A stretch of DNA of 64,000 nt from Halorubrum sp. PV6 (GTDB lineage: Archaea > Halobacteriota > Halobacteria > Halobacteriales > Haloferacaceae). The notes under the pieces are model-generated. The model ran no database searches and had not been told where the DNA came from. It was given only the letters and a program-made list of their open reading frames with translations. Position numbers and translations under genes: made by a program. Below are positions 9,110 to 18,018 of this stretch, in pieces (the first letter of the stretch is position 1; each line of letters opens with the position of its first letter). Location of the stretch: assembly GCF_003990725.2 (NCBI RefSeq), contig NZ_CP030064.1, forward strand, positions 1,178,001-1,242,000, in the 5' to 3' direction.

Positions 9110-9757
9110 ATGGGCTCGTCGAACGACCGGGGACAGGCGCACACGCTGGAGGCGTTCGCGGCGGCGATACTGCTCGTCGCCGGGCTCACCTTCGCGCTGC
9201 AGGCGACCGCCGTGACGCCGCTTTCGGCCAGCACGTCGAACCAGCACATCGAGAACCAGGAGCGGGCGGTCGCCACGGACTTCCTGACGACGAGCGCCGA
9301 GAACGGCGACCTCACGGCGGCGATACTGCGCTGGGACCCGGAAAACGAGACGTTCGTCGACAGCCCCCCCGACGTCGACGGCGAGGGATACACCCAAGCG
9401 AGGGGGCCGAACGGCTTCGACGCCGCGCTCGGGCCGTTCGGCGAGTCGCTGAACCGGACGTTCGTTGAGCGGTCGATCGCGGTCAACGTCGAACTCCGCC
9501 ACTACAACACGTCGGCGCGCACGGAGCGGAACGTGACCTCGCTCGTCGACATGGGCGAGCCGAGCAACAACGCGGTGACCGCGACCCGAACGGTCGCGCT
9601 CCCGGACGACGCGAACTTGACCGCGCCGAACTACACGGACACGACGCTGCGGGGACTGGCGGACGGGACCGATCCGGGCGCGTTCTACGCGACCGAGACG
9701 GCCTCCGGACCGCTTTTCACCCACGTGGAGGTGCGCATGATCGTATGGCGGATGTGA
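9110..9757 (+). CDS. Pilin-like single-span protein, pilus operon
   Basis: 215 residues with the ATG at 9110. A GTG at 9104 is possible but overlaps the previous stop. The N-terminus MGSSNDRGQAHTLEAFAAA runs into a hydrophobic helix ending LLVAGLTFALQ; a basic/polar head, glutamate and then a helix are the features of class III (prepilin-like) signal sequences. The rest is an extracellular domain rich in N-x-T sites (NETF, NRTF, NTSA, NVTS), so N-glycosylation is plausible. The family is probably DUF7288, from memory. It overlaps the next gene by 13 bp. Confidence 0.7.
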   Translation: MGSSNDRGQAHTLEAFAAAILLVAGLTFALQATAVTPLSASTSNQHIENQERAVATDFLTTSAENGDLTAAILRWDPENETFVDSPPDVDGEGYTQARGPNGFDAALGPFGESLNRTFVERSIAVNVELRHYNTSARTERNVTSLVDMGEPSNNAVTATRTVALPDDANLTAPNYTDTTLRGLADGTDPGAFYATETASGPLFTHVEVRMIVWRM

Positions 9758-10719
9758 GCTTCGACCTCCCGGACCGGGGGGGCCTGTTCGGCGACGGCGC
9801 CCGCGGCAGCGACCGCGGCCAGCTGCTGCTCGTCGCGGGGCTGGTGATGGCCGTGTCGCTCGTGGTGTTGGTGGTGCTTCTCAACTCGACTATCTACAGC
9901 GAGAACGTCGCGACCCGCGGGATCGAATCGGCCGACGGAGAGGCGATGGAGGTGCGCTCGACCGCGGTCGGCGGGACGGGCGAGCTCCTCGACTCGACCA
10001 ACCGCGCGGGACCGAGCGGACACGGCGACGCCGAGACGACCGTCCGGGCCGGGGTCGCGGACCTCGACGAGGCGATGGCGCGGTCCTACGCGGAGCGCGG
10101 TGGCGTCGCGCGCGTCGAACTGGTGGGGACCGAAAACGGGAGCCGCATCGCCGCCGCGCTGGCCGCGGCCGATCCGAGCGCGGCGACGCTCGCGGGCGAT
10201 GTCGACCGGACGCGGGGCTTCGTGTTCGCGGCCGACCCGACCGGACTTACCGACACGGACGCGGCGAACGCCGACACCGACGCGTTCCACGTCGACCTCA
10301 ACGCGTCGACGGGCGGGAGCCGACAAGTGTACGTGTACAACGGGACCGACGGCAACGTCACGGTCGCGGTCGGCGAGGACGGCGGCGAGCCGAGCGTCCG
10401 CTGTTCGGTCCCGCCGGACGACCGCGTCGTCGTCGACTTCACCGCCGAAAGGCTCGGAGACCGGCCGTGTCCGGGGATCTGGCCGCCGTCGCTCGTCGCC
10501 CCCGGCGACGCCTACGACATCGGCCTGATAAATGCGAGCGAGGCCGCCGGCGAGGTGACCGTGACCGCGCGGCCGCGCTCCGGTGACACCGTCACGACCG
10601 ACCTCACCGCGGCGCGACAGCCCGCCACCTACGAGGCGACGATCAACCTCTGGTACCGGACCGCGGACCTGCGGTTCGAGACCGCCGTACGGGTCGCACC
10701 CGGTGAGCCCGATGCGTGA
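9745..10719 (+). CDS. Pilin-like single-span protein, pilus operon
   Basis: 324 residues, the largest of the pilin-like set. The head GARGSDRGQLLLVAGL continues into a hydrophobic helix (MAVSLVVLVVLLN) and then an extracellular beta-rich domain with several N-x-S/T sequons (NAST, NGTD, NVTV) and two cysteines (VRCSVPP, RPCPGIW). I recall the family as DUF7261. It starts inside the previous gene (13 bp) and overlaps the next by 8 bp. Expected role: a minor pilin or pilus-associated surface protein. This is inferred, because no enzymatic motif is visible. Confidence 0.68.
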   Translation: MADVSFDLPDRGGLFGDGARGSDRGQLLLVAGLVMAVSLVVLVVLLNSTIYSENVATRGIESADGEAMEVRSTAVGGTGELLDSTNRAGPSGHGDAETTVRAGVADLDEAMARSYAERGGVARVELVGTENGSRIAAALAAADPSAATLAGDVDRTRGFVFAADPTGLTDTDAANADTDAFHVDLNASTGGSRQVYVYNGTDGNVTVAVGEDGGEPSVRCSVPPDDRVVVDFTAERLGDRPCPGIWPPSLVAPGDAYDIGLINASEAAGEVTVTARPRSGDTVTTDLTAARQPATYEATINLWYRTADLRFETAVRVAPGEPDA

Positions 10720-11221
10720 CCCGCGCGGCTCCGGCGGCGCTCGCTTCCGGGACGACGGGCGCGCCGTGAGCGTCACCGTCGGCTACGTCATGACGCTCGC
10801 CATCGGCGCCATCTTGCTCTCGGGGGTCGCCATCGGCGTCGGCGGCGTGGTCGAATCTCAGACGGAGCGCACGGTGGAAAGCGACCTCTCGGTCCTCGGC
10901 CAGACCGCGGCGGCGAACGTCGAGAGCGCCGACCGGCTGGCGCGCGCGTCGGAGGTCGACCGGTCGACCGACCCCGGAGCGACGGCCGCCAACGTCTCGG
11001 TCGTCGTTCGCCTCCCGAGCCGGGTCGCCGGGGTTCCCTACGAGATTACGGTCGACGACGACGCGGTGACGCTGCGCACCGAACGCCCCGAGACGACGCT
11101 CGTCATCGACCACGCGGCGCGGCTGAACGTCACCCCGGCGACGGTCCGCGGCGGGTCGATACGGCTCGCGTACAGTTCCACCGGCGCCGACGCCGGCAAC
11201 CTGACCGTGGTGGAGCGATGA
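10712..11221 (+). CDS. Pilin-like single-span protein, pilus operon
   Basis: 169 residues from the ATG at 10712 (MRDPRGSGGARFRDDGRAVS); the frame is open further upstream, but that is the previous gene's coding region. The head DDGRAVSVTVGYV continues into a hydrophobic helix (MTLAIGAILLSGVAIGVGG), very like an archaeal type IV pilin N-terminus. Then comes a small domain (VVVRLPSRVAGVPYEITVDD). I recall the family as DUF7266. It overlaps the next gene by 4 bp (ATGA). Confidence 0.68.
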   Translation: MRDPRGSGGARFRDDGRAVSVTVGYVMTLAIGAILLSGVAIGVGGVVESQTERTVESDLSVLGQTAAANVESADRLARASEVDRSTDPGATAANVSVVVRLPSRVAGVPYEITVDDDAVTLRTERPETTLVIDHAARLNVTPATVRGGSIRLAYSSTGADAGNLTVVER

Positions 11222-12030
11222 CGGACCGGCGATCGCCGACCGTCTCGATCGGGGACGGAGAGCGGACGGCCTTCGCGAGCGACGCGCGCGGCGTGAGCAA
11301 CGTCGTCGGCTACGTCCTGATCTTCTCGCTCGTGACGATAACGATCGGTACGGTGTTTGCGGTCGGGATCACGGGGCTCGAAGACCGACAGGCGGCCGAG
11401 CGCGTCGCGAACGTCGAGCGCGCCTTCGACGTGTTCGACGACAACGTGCGAGACGTGCAGCGATACGGCGACCCGAGCCGCTCCACGGAGATCCGGCTCA
11501 GTGGCGGAACGATCTCGCTCACGGAGCCGACCGCCGTGGAACTGCGGAACGCGTCCGGCGGCCTCGTCGGGCGGTCGCTCGACAGCCGCTCGCTCACGTA
11601 CACGAGCGGGGACACGACGATCGCGTACGAGAACGGAGCGTGGTTCCGCGGCGACGGCACGGGCGCCGTGATGCGCTCCGAGCCGCGGTTCGTCGCCGCG
11701 GACGGGCGGACGACGCTCCCGATCGTTCGATTGTACCCGCTCGGCGAAGAGACCGTCGAACAGGAGGGGACGGTCCAGATCGTCGTCGAACGGTCCTCTC
11801 GTCCCCAACTCGTGGAGACGGCGGACGCCAGCGCCGACGACGGTCCCTTCGACCTGTGGATCGAGTCGCCGTACGCCGAGGCGTGGGAACGGTACTTCGT
11901 TCGCACCGACGGGTTCTCCGTGAACACGGACGCGACTGACACCGCAAACGACACCGTCGTCGCACATCTCAACCACAGCGACACGGTGTTCGTCGCGGAC
12001 GACGCCGTCAACGTCCGCCTCCTTCGCTGA
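11218..12030 (+). CDS. Pilin-like single-span protein, last gene of pilus operon
   Basis: 270 residues. The N-terminus SDARGVSNVVGYVLIFSLV leads into a membrane helix (TITIGTVFAVGITGLED) with the archaeal pilin-type signal, then a large extracellular domain with sequons (NASG, NDTV, NHSD). I recall the family as DUF7289. It closes a seven-gene unit in which every junction from pilC onward overlaps or nearly so, pointing to one transcript for ATPase, platform and five surface components. No terminator hairpin is evident in the 58 bp before alaX. Confidence 0.7.
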   Translation: MTDRRSPTVSIGDGERTAFASDARGVSNVVGYVLIFSLVTITIGTVFAVGITGLEDRQAAERVANVERAFDVFDDNVRDVQRYGDPSRSTEIRLSGGTISLTEPTAVELRNASGGLVGRSLDSRSLTYTSGDTTIAYENGAWFRGDGTGAVMRSEPRFVAADGRTTLPIVRLYPLGEETVEQEGTVQIVVERSSRPQLVETADASADDGPFDLWIESPYAEAWERYFVRTDGFSVNTDATDTANDTVVAHLNHSDTVFVADDAVNVRLLR

Positions 12031-12088
12031 GGCGTTCGGTTGCGGCCCCGCCACATCACCTAAGCCCGCTGGGCCGCATCGTTCGCGT

Positions 12089-12925
12089 ATGACCGAGCAG
12101 TTGTACCTCGCGGACGACGCGGTGACGACGTTCGAGGCGACCGTCGAACGGGCGCTTGACGACCGCGTCGTCCTCGACCGGACGCATTTCTACCCAACCG
12201 GGGGCGGCCAACCGCACGACACCGGGACGCTCCGGGTCGCCGCGTCGGCGACGAACGACGGGGCCGACGGTCAGACGGCCGAGGCCGCCGACGCCGGCCG
12301 GCGGTGGCGGGTCGTCGACGTCCAGAAGACGGACACGATTTATCACACGCTCGAACCGGTCGAGGCGGCTTCGGCGGACGATCCGGTGCCCCTCCCGGAG
12401 CCCGGAACCGCGGTCATCGGCGAGATTGCGGTGGATCGCCGCCGCGCGCACTCGCGGTATCACACGGCACAGCATCTGCTCTCGGCGCTGCTCGTCGACG
12501 AGTTCGACGCGTCGACGACCGGAAATCAGCTCTACGACGACCACGCCCACCTCGACGCGGCGTACGACCGCTTCGAGGCGAGCGACCTCGACCGGATCGA
12601 AACGCGGCTCAACGAGCTCATCGACGAAGACCGTCCCGTCGAACGCTACACCATGGAGCGCGCGGCGGCCGAAGAGACGCTCGACACCGACCGCACGCGA
12701 ATCGACCTGCTTCCCGACTCGATCACGGAGCTACGGATCGTCGAGATCGGATCGCCCGGCGGTGCGGACGACGGCACCGAACCGTACGACCGGACCGCCT
12801 GTGCGGGGACGCACGTCGCGACCACCGCCGACATCGGCCGCGTCGTCGTCACGGGCCGCGAGACGAAGGGGAGCGACGAGGAGCGCGTCCGGTTCGCGCT
12901 CGCCGACCACCTCGGGGAGACGTGA
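12089..12925 (+). CDS. alaX: Alanyl-tRNA editing protein AlaX
   Basis: 278 residues. It carries the editing-domain signature HFYPTGGGQPHDTG near the N-terminus and the zinc-binding set H121/H125/H129 (HSRYHTAQH) plus C238 and H242 (CAGTH). AlaX hydrolyses Ser-tRNA(Ala) and Gly-tRNA(Ala) in trans, preventing serine-for-alanine errors. The presence of the N-terminal glycine motif and the length place it with the medium AlaX-M class. It stands alone between the pilus operon and tfs. Confidence 0.92.
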   Translation: MTEQLYLADDAVTTFEATVERALDDRVVLDRTHFYPTGGGQPHDTGTLRVAASATNDGADGQTAEAADAGRRWRVVDVQKTDTIYHTLEPVEAASADDPVPLPEPGTAVIGEIAVDRRRAHSRYHTAQHLLSALLVDEFDASTTGNQLYDDHAHLDAAYDRFEASDLDRIETRLNELIDEDRPVERYTMERAAAEETLDTDRTRIDLLPDSITELRIVEIGSPGGADDGTEPYDRTACAGTHVATTADIGRVVVTGRETKGSDEERVRFALADHLGET

Positions 12926-12965
12926 GGTCGCGCTGACGCGCCGCCCGTAGGGAGCGATCCCGCCG

Positions 12966-12973
12966 TTTAAATA
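12966..12973 (+). promoter_or_regulatory. TATA box of tfs
   Basis: TTTAAATA lies 22-29 nt before the tfs ATG (12995), consistent with a leaderless mRNA. Confidence 0.65.
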
Positions 12974-12994
12974 CGATCCGCGGTTGGTTCCGCC

Positions 12995-13315
12995 ATGAAG
13001 TTCTGCGACGAGTGCGGATCGATGATGAAGTCCGGCGAGGGCGAGGACCACTGGGTGTGTGACTCCTGTGGCTACGAGATCGGCCGCGAGTCAGACGACG
13101 ACGAGTGGACCACGGAGTCGCAGGTCGAGTCCGAAATTATCGACGTGAGCGACGCGGAAGACAAGGGGCTCCCGCAGACGAACGCACACTGTCCGGAGTG
13201 TGGCAACGGCCGCGCGTACTGGTACATGCAGCAGATCCGGTCGGCGGACGAGTCCGAGACCCGCTTTTTCGTCTGTACCGAGTGTGAACACAAGTGGCGA
13301 GAAGACGACCACTGA
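12995..13315 (+). CDS. tfs: Transcription factor S (TFS / RPB9-TFIIS-like)
   Basis: 106 residues with two zinc ribbons. The N-terminal one uses C4, C7, C22 and C25 (FCDECG, VCDSCG). The C-terminal one uses C66, C69, C94 and C97 (HCPECG, VCTECEHKW). Between the second pair lies RSADE (82-86), whose D85-E86 are the acidic residues that stimulate RNA cleavage by stalled RNA polymerase. TFS rescues backtracked archaeal RNA polymerase. Length and motif spacing are standard, so an active cleavage factor is expected. Confidence 0.95.
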   Translation: MKFCDECGSMMKSGEGEDHWVCDSCGYEIGRESDDDEWTTESQVESEIIDVSDAEDKGLPQTNAHCPECGNGRAYWYMQQIRSADESETRFFVCTECEHKWREDDH

Positions 13316-13374
13316 ACTCACCGACCCCCCGGCCGCCGCGTCTCTTTTAACTGTCTCGGTGCAGAACCGCCTCC

Positions 13375-13914
13375 ATGGACCCGCCCGTCGTTCCGCGCGA
13401 CCGCCTCGACGACTGGCGGCTCGTCGACGAGACCGCCGAGCAGGCGTTCGTCGCCGGCCCGGTCTCCGTCGACGCGAGCACGGTGCGGTACGAGCGGGCG
13501 TTGGCGGACCCGCCTCGCCCGTTCTGTTTCGCGAGCCGCCTCCGCATCCGGCCGCCGAGCGCGCCGAACCGGGCGCTCACCGCGCTCGTCGAGCGAAAGG
13601 CGCGAGCCGGGTTCCGCGACCGGCTCGCCGACCGCGCGATCGACGCCGTGGAGCACCGCGGCGACCGAGAGATATCGGTCGCCGACCCGAACGCGTCGCG
13701 AGCGACGCTGTCGACGTTCCGCGGCGTCGCGCGGGTCGGCGACAGGCGCGGCGTGCGCGTCGAGGCGCTGCTCGCGGTCTGGGTGGCCGGCGAGTACCTC
13801 CTCGGCGGGGGCGCGTATCCACTCGACGAGGACGCGTATCCGGACGGAACGGGCCCCGCGGACGCCCGAAGCGAGCTGATCGCGATCGTACGCGAGATCG
13901 AGTCACCGGCGTGA
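13375..13914 (+). CDS. Conserved-looking haloarchaeal protein of unknown function
   Basis: 179 residues, not recognised. It is soluble, starts MDPPVVPRDRLDDWRLVDE, and is rich in Arg and Asp/Glu with no membrane helix or metal motif. The pattern GRVSVDASTVRYERALADPP-type N-terminal half followed by a helical half (NRALTALVERKARAGFRDRL) looks like a single domain. Coding is supported by the ATG 25 nt after a possible TATA element (TTTTAA, about 13345) and by strong GC3 bias. It sits between tfs and an exported protein on the other strand; no function can be inferred. Confidence 0.65.
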   Translation: MDPPVVPRDRLDDWRLVDETAEQAFVAGPVSVDASTVRYERALADPPRPFCFASRLRIRPPSAPNRALTALVERKARAGFRDRLADRAIDAVEHRGDREISVADPNASRATLSTFRGVARVGDRRGVRVEALLAVWVAGEYLLGGGAYPLDEDAYPDGTGPADARSELIAIVREIESPA

Positions 13915-13948
13915 CGCGGCGAGCGGCCGTGTTGATCCCCGTGAGAGT

Positions 13949-14521
13949 CTAACAGGGCACCGGCGTCGCGCTCGAATCGATCGGCGAGCCGTCGTCGCGG
14001 TAGTCCGACTCGTCGATGGCGCCGGCGAACATCGGGAGGTGAAGCTCGTAGGCGTACAACACGTCGAACGCCGCGAAGGGGTCCAGGCCGTTCGCGATCG
14101 CGTCGCGCGCGGTCAACCGGACCCCCGCGCCGAGCGTCACGATCGGGTCTCCGGCGATGGTCCCCGCCGCCTCCAACCCGAACTCGTTGCCGGCGGCGGG
14201 GTCGGTCAGCACGGAGAGGTGAACGATCGTCGCGATCCTCGTCTGCCCGTCGCCGATACCGATCGGGTACCCCTTCCCCGAGAAGCACCGCGTGGGCGAC
14301 TCGGCTCGGTCATCGCCGGACATCTGACCGAGACTAGCGCCGGCGAACCCCTCGCCGTCGGTCGGTTCGTCCGCGTCGATGGCAGCCGTCTCGGCCGTGT
14401 CGCCGTCGACCGCCGCCGCGCCACCGACGAGGGCGCCGCTCGCGACGGTCGCCGTCACGACGAGCAGCGCGACGGCACACGCGGCGAACGCGGCGGTCGC
14501 GGGCTTGACGCGGCGTGTCAT
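13949..14521 (-). CDS. Exported protein of unknown function
   Basis: 190 residues. A Sec-like signal follows a basic start: MTRRVKPATAAFAAC, then AVALLVVTATVASGALVGGAAA. The mature part has three features: a low-complexity acidic linker (AIDADEPTDGEGFA), a cysteine pair far apart (RCFSGKGYP and the terminal VPC), and the region IGDGQTRIATIVHLSVLTDPAAGNEFGLEA. The two cysteines may form a disulfide outside the cell. The family is not recognised. It is in a divergent position to its upstream neighbour on the other side of a short gap. Confidence 0.65.
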   Translation of the reverse strand: MTRRVKPATAAFAACAVALLVVTATVASGALVGGAAAVDGDTAETAAIDADEPTDGEGFAGASLGQMSGDDRAESPTRCFSGKGYPIGIGDGQTRIATIVHLSVLTDPAAGNEFGLEAAGTIAGDPIVTLGAGVRLTARDAIANGLDPFAAFDVLYAYELHLPMFAGAIDESDYRDDGSPIDSSATPVPC

Positions 14522-14629
14522 CGAGTGGATATTTGTCAGGGCGGATAAAAACGGCGCGGGATCGGTTATCCGGTGTGATACTCAGAGAGACGCGTCGTCA
14601 GACCGCGTCACCGGAGGGTGTCGCCCCGG

Positions 14630-15001
14630 TCACGCCTCGTTTAAGAGTCCCCCGACGAGGAGCTCCGCGGAGGCGACGTTCGTCGCGAGCGGGACGTCTT
14701 TCACGTCACAGACGCGCAAGAGCGCGGAGATATCGGGCTCGTGAGCCTGCGCGGTAAGCGGGTCGCGGAGGAAGACGACGCCGTCGATCTTTTCGTCGGC
14801 GATCTCCGCGCCGATCTGGAGGTCGCCTCCGTAGGGGCCCGAGGCCTGGCGGTCCACGGTCAACCCCGTCGCGTCGGCGATGCGTTTCCCGGTCGTGCCG
14901 GTGGTGACGAGTTCGCACGCGCCGAGCGCGTCGGCGTGAGCGGTGACGAACTCGACCATCTCGTCTTTCAGTTCGTCGTGAGCGATAAGGGCGATGCGCA
15001 T
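14630..15001 (-). CDS. mgsA: Methylglyoxal synthase
   Basis: 123 residues covering the whole MGS-like domain: ALIAHDELK (H8), GTTGKR phosphate loop, [13 protein letters not shown] (D60) and [14 protein letters not shown] (D80, H87, D90). The enzyme turns dihydroxyacetone phosphate into methylglyoxal plus phosphate, a bypass used when phosphate is short. Length is slightly below the bacterial enzyme (about 150), typical of archaea. A TATA element (TTATAC, 15022-15028 on this strand) is about 25 nt before the ATG, so the transcript is probably leaderless. Confidence 0.92.
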   Translation of the reverse strand: MRIALIAHDELKDEMVEFVTAHADALGACELVTTGTTGKRIADATGLTVDRQASGPYGGDLQIGAEIADEKIDGVVFLRDPLTAQAHEPDISALLRVCDVKDVPLATNVASAELLVGGLLNEA

Positions 15002-15140
15002 ACGTTCCGTTCTCGCTTACGGTATAAGTGAGTACTGAAAACCAGTATTAGAACTGATATGTGGATCGGAACGTATAGGTCCGGAACGGGCCGTTGTACC
15101 GGTATGAGTCGCAGTCAGGTCGCCTGCGCCGGAGCGAGCG

Positions 15141-15890
15141 ATGGACCGTAGCCGCGACCGCGGCGTCACGAGTGTCGTCGCCACGATTCTCATGGTCGCC
15201 CTCGTCGTGATAATCGCGGCGACCATCGGCGTCGCCGTGTTCGACTTCGAGAGCGGGCTCGCGGAGCCGCAAGAGCTGCGCGGTTTCGGCGACGCCGAGG
15301 TGACGCTCGGGCCCGAAAACCGATCGTGGGGCGGATGGGACGGCAACGACAGCTACTCACCTCCGCCCCGCGGTGACATCGACATCGTTCGTGTGCCCTA
15401 CGTCGCGGGGCCGACCTTCCAGGGCGACGAGATCGGTTCGATACTGATCCGCTGGGAAGGCAGCGACGGCGAGAGCGGTCAGGTTCGGTTCCTGAATCCG
15501 AACCGCTTCGACGCTGACTCCAACCAGACGTTCCACGACGGCGATGTCGGGGAGTTCTGCACGGGCGATTTCGGCGTCGGCGACACGCTCACGATCCGGA
15601 TGGCTCACAACCGGTATCAAGGCGGAGGAGAAACTGATCCAGACAAGATCGGGGGAGAGCAATATGTCGAGTCGAACCAGAACGACATCGCTCGCGGCGG
15701 CGACGAGCCCTTCTTCCGGGTCGAAAACAGGTATCCGGTCGACTTCAGCGGCGACCGCCCGATGGAGCCGGGCGACTCCGTGGAGATATTGTTCATCGGC
15801 GTCAACGACAAACAGCCGATCGCCAGAACGACCGCAGTCGCGACCGCGGCGACCGACAAGCCGACAGCGCGGAGCAAGCCCGGTTGTTGA
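15141..15890 (+). CDS. Type IV pilin (archaeal Pilin_N family)
   Basis: 249 residues. The N-terminus MDRSRDRGVTSVVATILMVA followed by LVVIIAATIGVAVF is the classic archaeal type IV prepilin: a short charged leader, G8 at the processing site for the prepilin peptidase, and a hydrophobic assembly helix. The rest is an extracellular domain with two cysteines (EFCTGDFG and the final PGC) and sequons such as NRSW and NDSY. It could be a subunit of pili built by the pilB/pilC locus at 2597-8578, though it is not adjacent. It is divergent from mgsA. Confidence 0.85.
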   Translation: MDRSRDRGVTSVVATILMVALVVIIAATIGVAVFDFESGLAEPQELRGFGDAEVTLGPENRSWGGWDGNDSYSPPPRGDIDIVRVPYVAGPTFQGDEIGSILIRWEGSDGESGQVRFLNPNRFDADSNQTFHDGDVGEFCTGDFGVGDTLTIRMAHNRYQGGGETDPDKIGGEQYVESNQNDIARGGDEPFFRVENRYPVDFSGDRPMEPGDSVEILFIGVNDKQPIARTTAVATAATDKPTARSKPGC

Positions 15891-15926
15891 GGCCCGTCGA
15901 CGGTCACGGAGCCGCGGACGACTCGG

Positions 15927-17852
15927 TTACTTAAACCGGAACGTCTCCAGGTTCTTGGGCGCGAACGTCCGCATGTTGTAGTCGTGGTACAGCGCCGACG
16001 AGAGGTCCTGGACGGAGCGCTCGTCGCCGTGAACGCACAGCACCTTCTCCGGACGCGGGTTCATCGTCTTCACGAAGTTCTCTAACCCCTGCCGGTCGGC
16101 GTGGCCGGAGAAGCCGTCGACGACCTCGGTCCCCATCTCTAGGGTGAGAGTGTCGCCGCGACCGCCGCCGCCCCAGCCGTCGACGGGAATCTCGTCCCAG
16201 CCGTTCTGGATCCGGCGACCGAGCGTTCCCTGTGCCTGGTAGCCGACGAACACGAGGTTCGAATCGGGCTCGGGGCCGATGTGGCGCAGCCACGACATGA
16301 TGGGGCCGCCCTCGATCATCCCCGACGTGGAGATGATGATACACTCGTCGCCGTCGGCGACGTCCTGCCGCTCGTCTTCGCCGCCGTCGATGTGGTTGAA
16401 CTGGTCGGCGAGGAACGGGTTCTCGTCGTCGTGGAAGATGCGGTCGCGGAGGTCGTCGCGGAGGTACTCGGGGTAGGTGGTGTGGATCGCGGTCGCCTCC
16501 CAGATCATCCCGTCGAGGTGGACGGGCATCTCCGGGATATCGCCGTTCCGCATCGCCTCCTCTAAGACGAGCATGATCTCTTGGGACCGTCCCACGGCGA
16601 ACGCGGGGATGACGACCTTCCCGCCCGCCTCGTACGTCTCGTTGATGACCTCCTTTAACGCCTCCTCGGAGTCCGCCTGATCGGTCTGGTAGTCGTCGCG
16701 ACCGCCGTAGGTGGACTCCAAGACGAGCGTCTCGACCCGCGGGAAGTCGTTGACGGCGCCGTTGAACAGGCGCGTGTCCTCGTAGTGGATGTCGCCGGAG
16801 AACGCGACGTTGTAGAGCCCGTCTCCGATGTGGAAGTGAGTGACGGCGCTCCCGAGGATGTGGCCCGCGTTGTGGAAGGTGAGTTTCACGTCCGGCGCGA
16901 TGTCCGTCACGTCGCCGTACTCCAGCGGGATGGTGTGTTTGATCGCCTCGCGGACCTGTGCGGACTCGTAGGGCGGCGTCCGACCGTCCTTGGCGGCGAC
17001 ATCGAGGTAGTCGAGCGTGAGCAGACCCATCAGGTCGCGGGTCGGCTCCGTCGTGTATATCGGGCCGTCGTAGCCGTACTTAAATAAGAGCGGCATCAAC
17101 GCCGAGTGGTCGAGGTGGGCGTGCGTGAGGATGACCGCGTCGAGCGTCGCGGCGCCGGCCCCGAGCGCCTCGGGGACCTGGAGGTACGGGACCTCGCCCT
17201 CGGCGCCCGGCTTGTCGCCGCAGTCGATCAGGATCCGCGTCTCGGGCGTCGAGAGGATGAAGGCGGCGCGGCCGACCTCGCGACAGCAGCCGAGCGTCGT
17301 GATCCGGACCCACTCGTCGTCGGACATCTCCTCGCGGTGGATCTGTCGCCCGACGCGTTCGAGGATGTCGCGCCGCTCCTCGCGCTCGTTTTTCAGGAAT
17401 CCGCGGACGTTCGAAACGGTGGAGGATTCGATCGGTGGCGTCCGCACGACTTCCGGCGTCCAGCCGACCTCCTGGGTGATCTCCCGGAGCGTCGAACCGC
17501 GGCGGCCGATCACCATGCCGGGCTTTTCGGCCTCGATGACGACCTCGCCGGTGTCTTCGTGGAAGTCGAGGTCGGTCACGCCGGCCTCCTCGGGGATCAC
17601 CGAACGGACCTCCTCTTCGGCGCGCGCCGGCGGGGCGAGCGCGCTCGGGTCCGGACGGACGGTGATCCGCTTCCGGAGCTTTGAGGCGAGCCGACGAATG
17701 AGGTCGCCGTCACCGGCGAACCGCTTCGGATCGCGGGTGTACACGACCAGTTCCGGCCCCTCGTATTTGACGTCGGTGACCGTGATGTCGTTCGGAATCT
17801 CCTGTTCGATCTCTGATTTTATGGTATCGAGTTGCTTATCGACTTGACTCAT
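15927..17852 (-). CDS. fttA: aCPSF1 / FttA, beta-CASP ribonuclease and transcription terminator
   Basis: 641 residues. Two KH-type RNA-binding domains occupy about 1-140, the second with GMVIGRRGS (112-120). The metallo-beta-lactamase domain has HAHLDH (244-249) and the beta-CASP domain holds STSGMIEGGPIMSWLRHI. The C-terminus has the conserved CVHGDE and ends TFAPKNLETFRFK. In archaea this factor cleaves nascent RNA at U-rich sites and terminates transcription; it is ubiquitous and usually essential. All active-site motifs are present, so it should be functional. A possible small ORF lies immediately upstream (17856-18002). Confidence 0.96.
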   Translation of the reverse strand: MSQVDKQLDTIKSEIEQEIPNDITVTDVKYEGPELVVYTRDPKRFAGDGDLIRRLASKLRKRITVRPDPSALAPPARAEEEVRSVIPEEAGVTDLDFHEDTGEVVIEAEKPGMVIGRRGSTLREITQEVGWTPEVVRTPPIESSTVSNVRGFLKNEREERRDILERVGRQIHREEMSDDEWVRITTLGCCREVGRAAFILSTPETRILIDCGDKPGAEGEVPYLQVPEALGAGAATLDAVILTHAHLDHSALMPLLFKYGYDGPIYTTEPTRDLMGLLTLDYLDVAAKDGRTPPYESAQVREAIKHTIPLEYGDVTDIAPDVKLTFHNAGHILGSAVTHFHIGDGLYNVAFSGDIHYEDTRLFNGAVNDFPRVETLVLESTYGGRDDYQTDQADSEEALKEVINETYEAGGKVVIPAFAVGRSQEIMLVLEEAMRNGDIPEMPVHLDGMIWEATAIHTTYPEYLRDDLRDRIFHDDENPFLADQFNHIDGGEDERQDVADGDECIIISTSGMIEGGPIMSWLRHIGPEPDSNLVFVGYQAQGTLGRRIQNGWDEIPVDGWGGGGRGDTLTLEMGTEVVDGFSGHADRQGLENFVKTMNPRPEKVLCVHGDERSVQDLSSALYHDYNMRTFAPKNLETFRFK

Positions 17853-17855
17853 ATC

Positions 17856-18002
17856 TCACTGCGGGTCGTCGGGACCGCCGTCGTCGTCGAGCGGCAGGAC
17901 GCGCCTCGGCAACGAACGGTCGACCGTGACGGAGTAGGCATAGTGGTAGTACTGTCCGTAGACGGAACCGTGCGGGAACAGCCTGCGAAAACCCGCTTGC
18001 AA
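17856..18002 (-). CDS. Possible 48-residue small ORF upstream of aCPSF1 (TTG start)
   Basis: The reading frame immediately 5' of fttA is open and coding-like for at least 48 codons. It would start with TTG at 18002-18000, read LQAGFRRLFPHGSVYGQ and end LPLDDDGGPDDPQ, with the stop 3 bp before the fttA ATG. Third positions are almost all G or C, and the acidic end fits haloarchaeal coding sequence. No ATG or GTG is available in the plausible part. A TATA element at 18019-18028 (TTTTATAA on this strand) would place the transcript start at or just inside the TTG. If the start is a few bases later, the region is simply a 145-nt leader. No family is recognised. Confidence 0.3.
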   Translation of the reverse strand: MQAGFRRLFPHGSVYGQYYHYAYSVTVDRSLPRRVLPLDDDGGPDDPQ

Positions 18003-18018
18003 GAAGATTATCCCGGCC

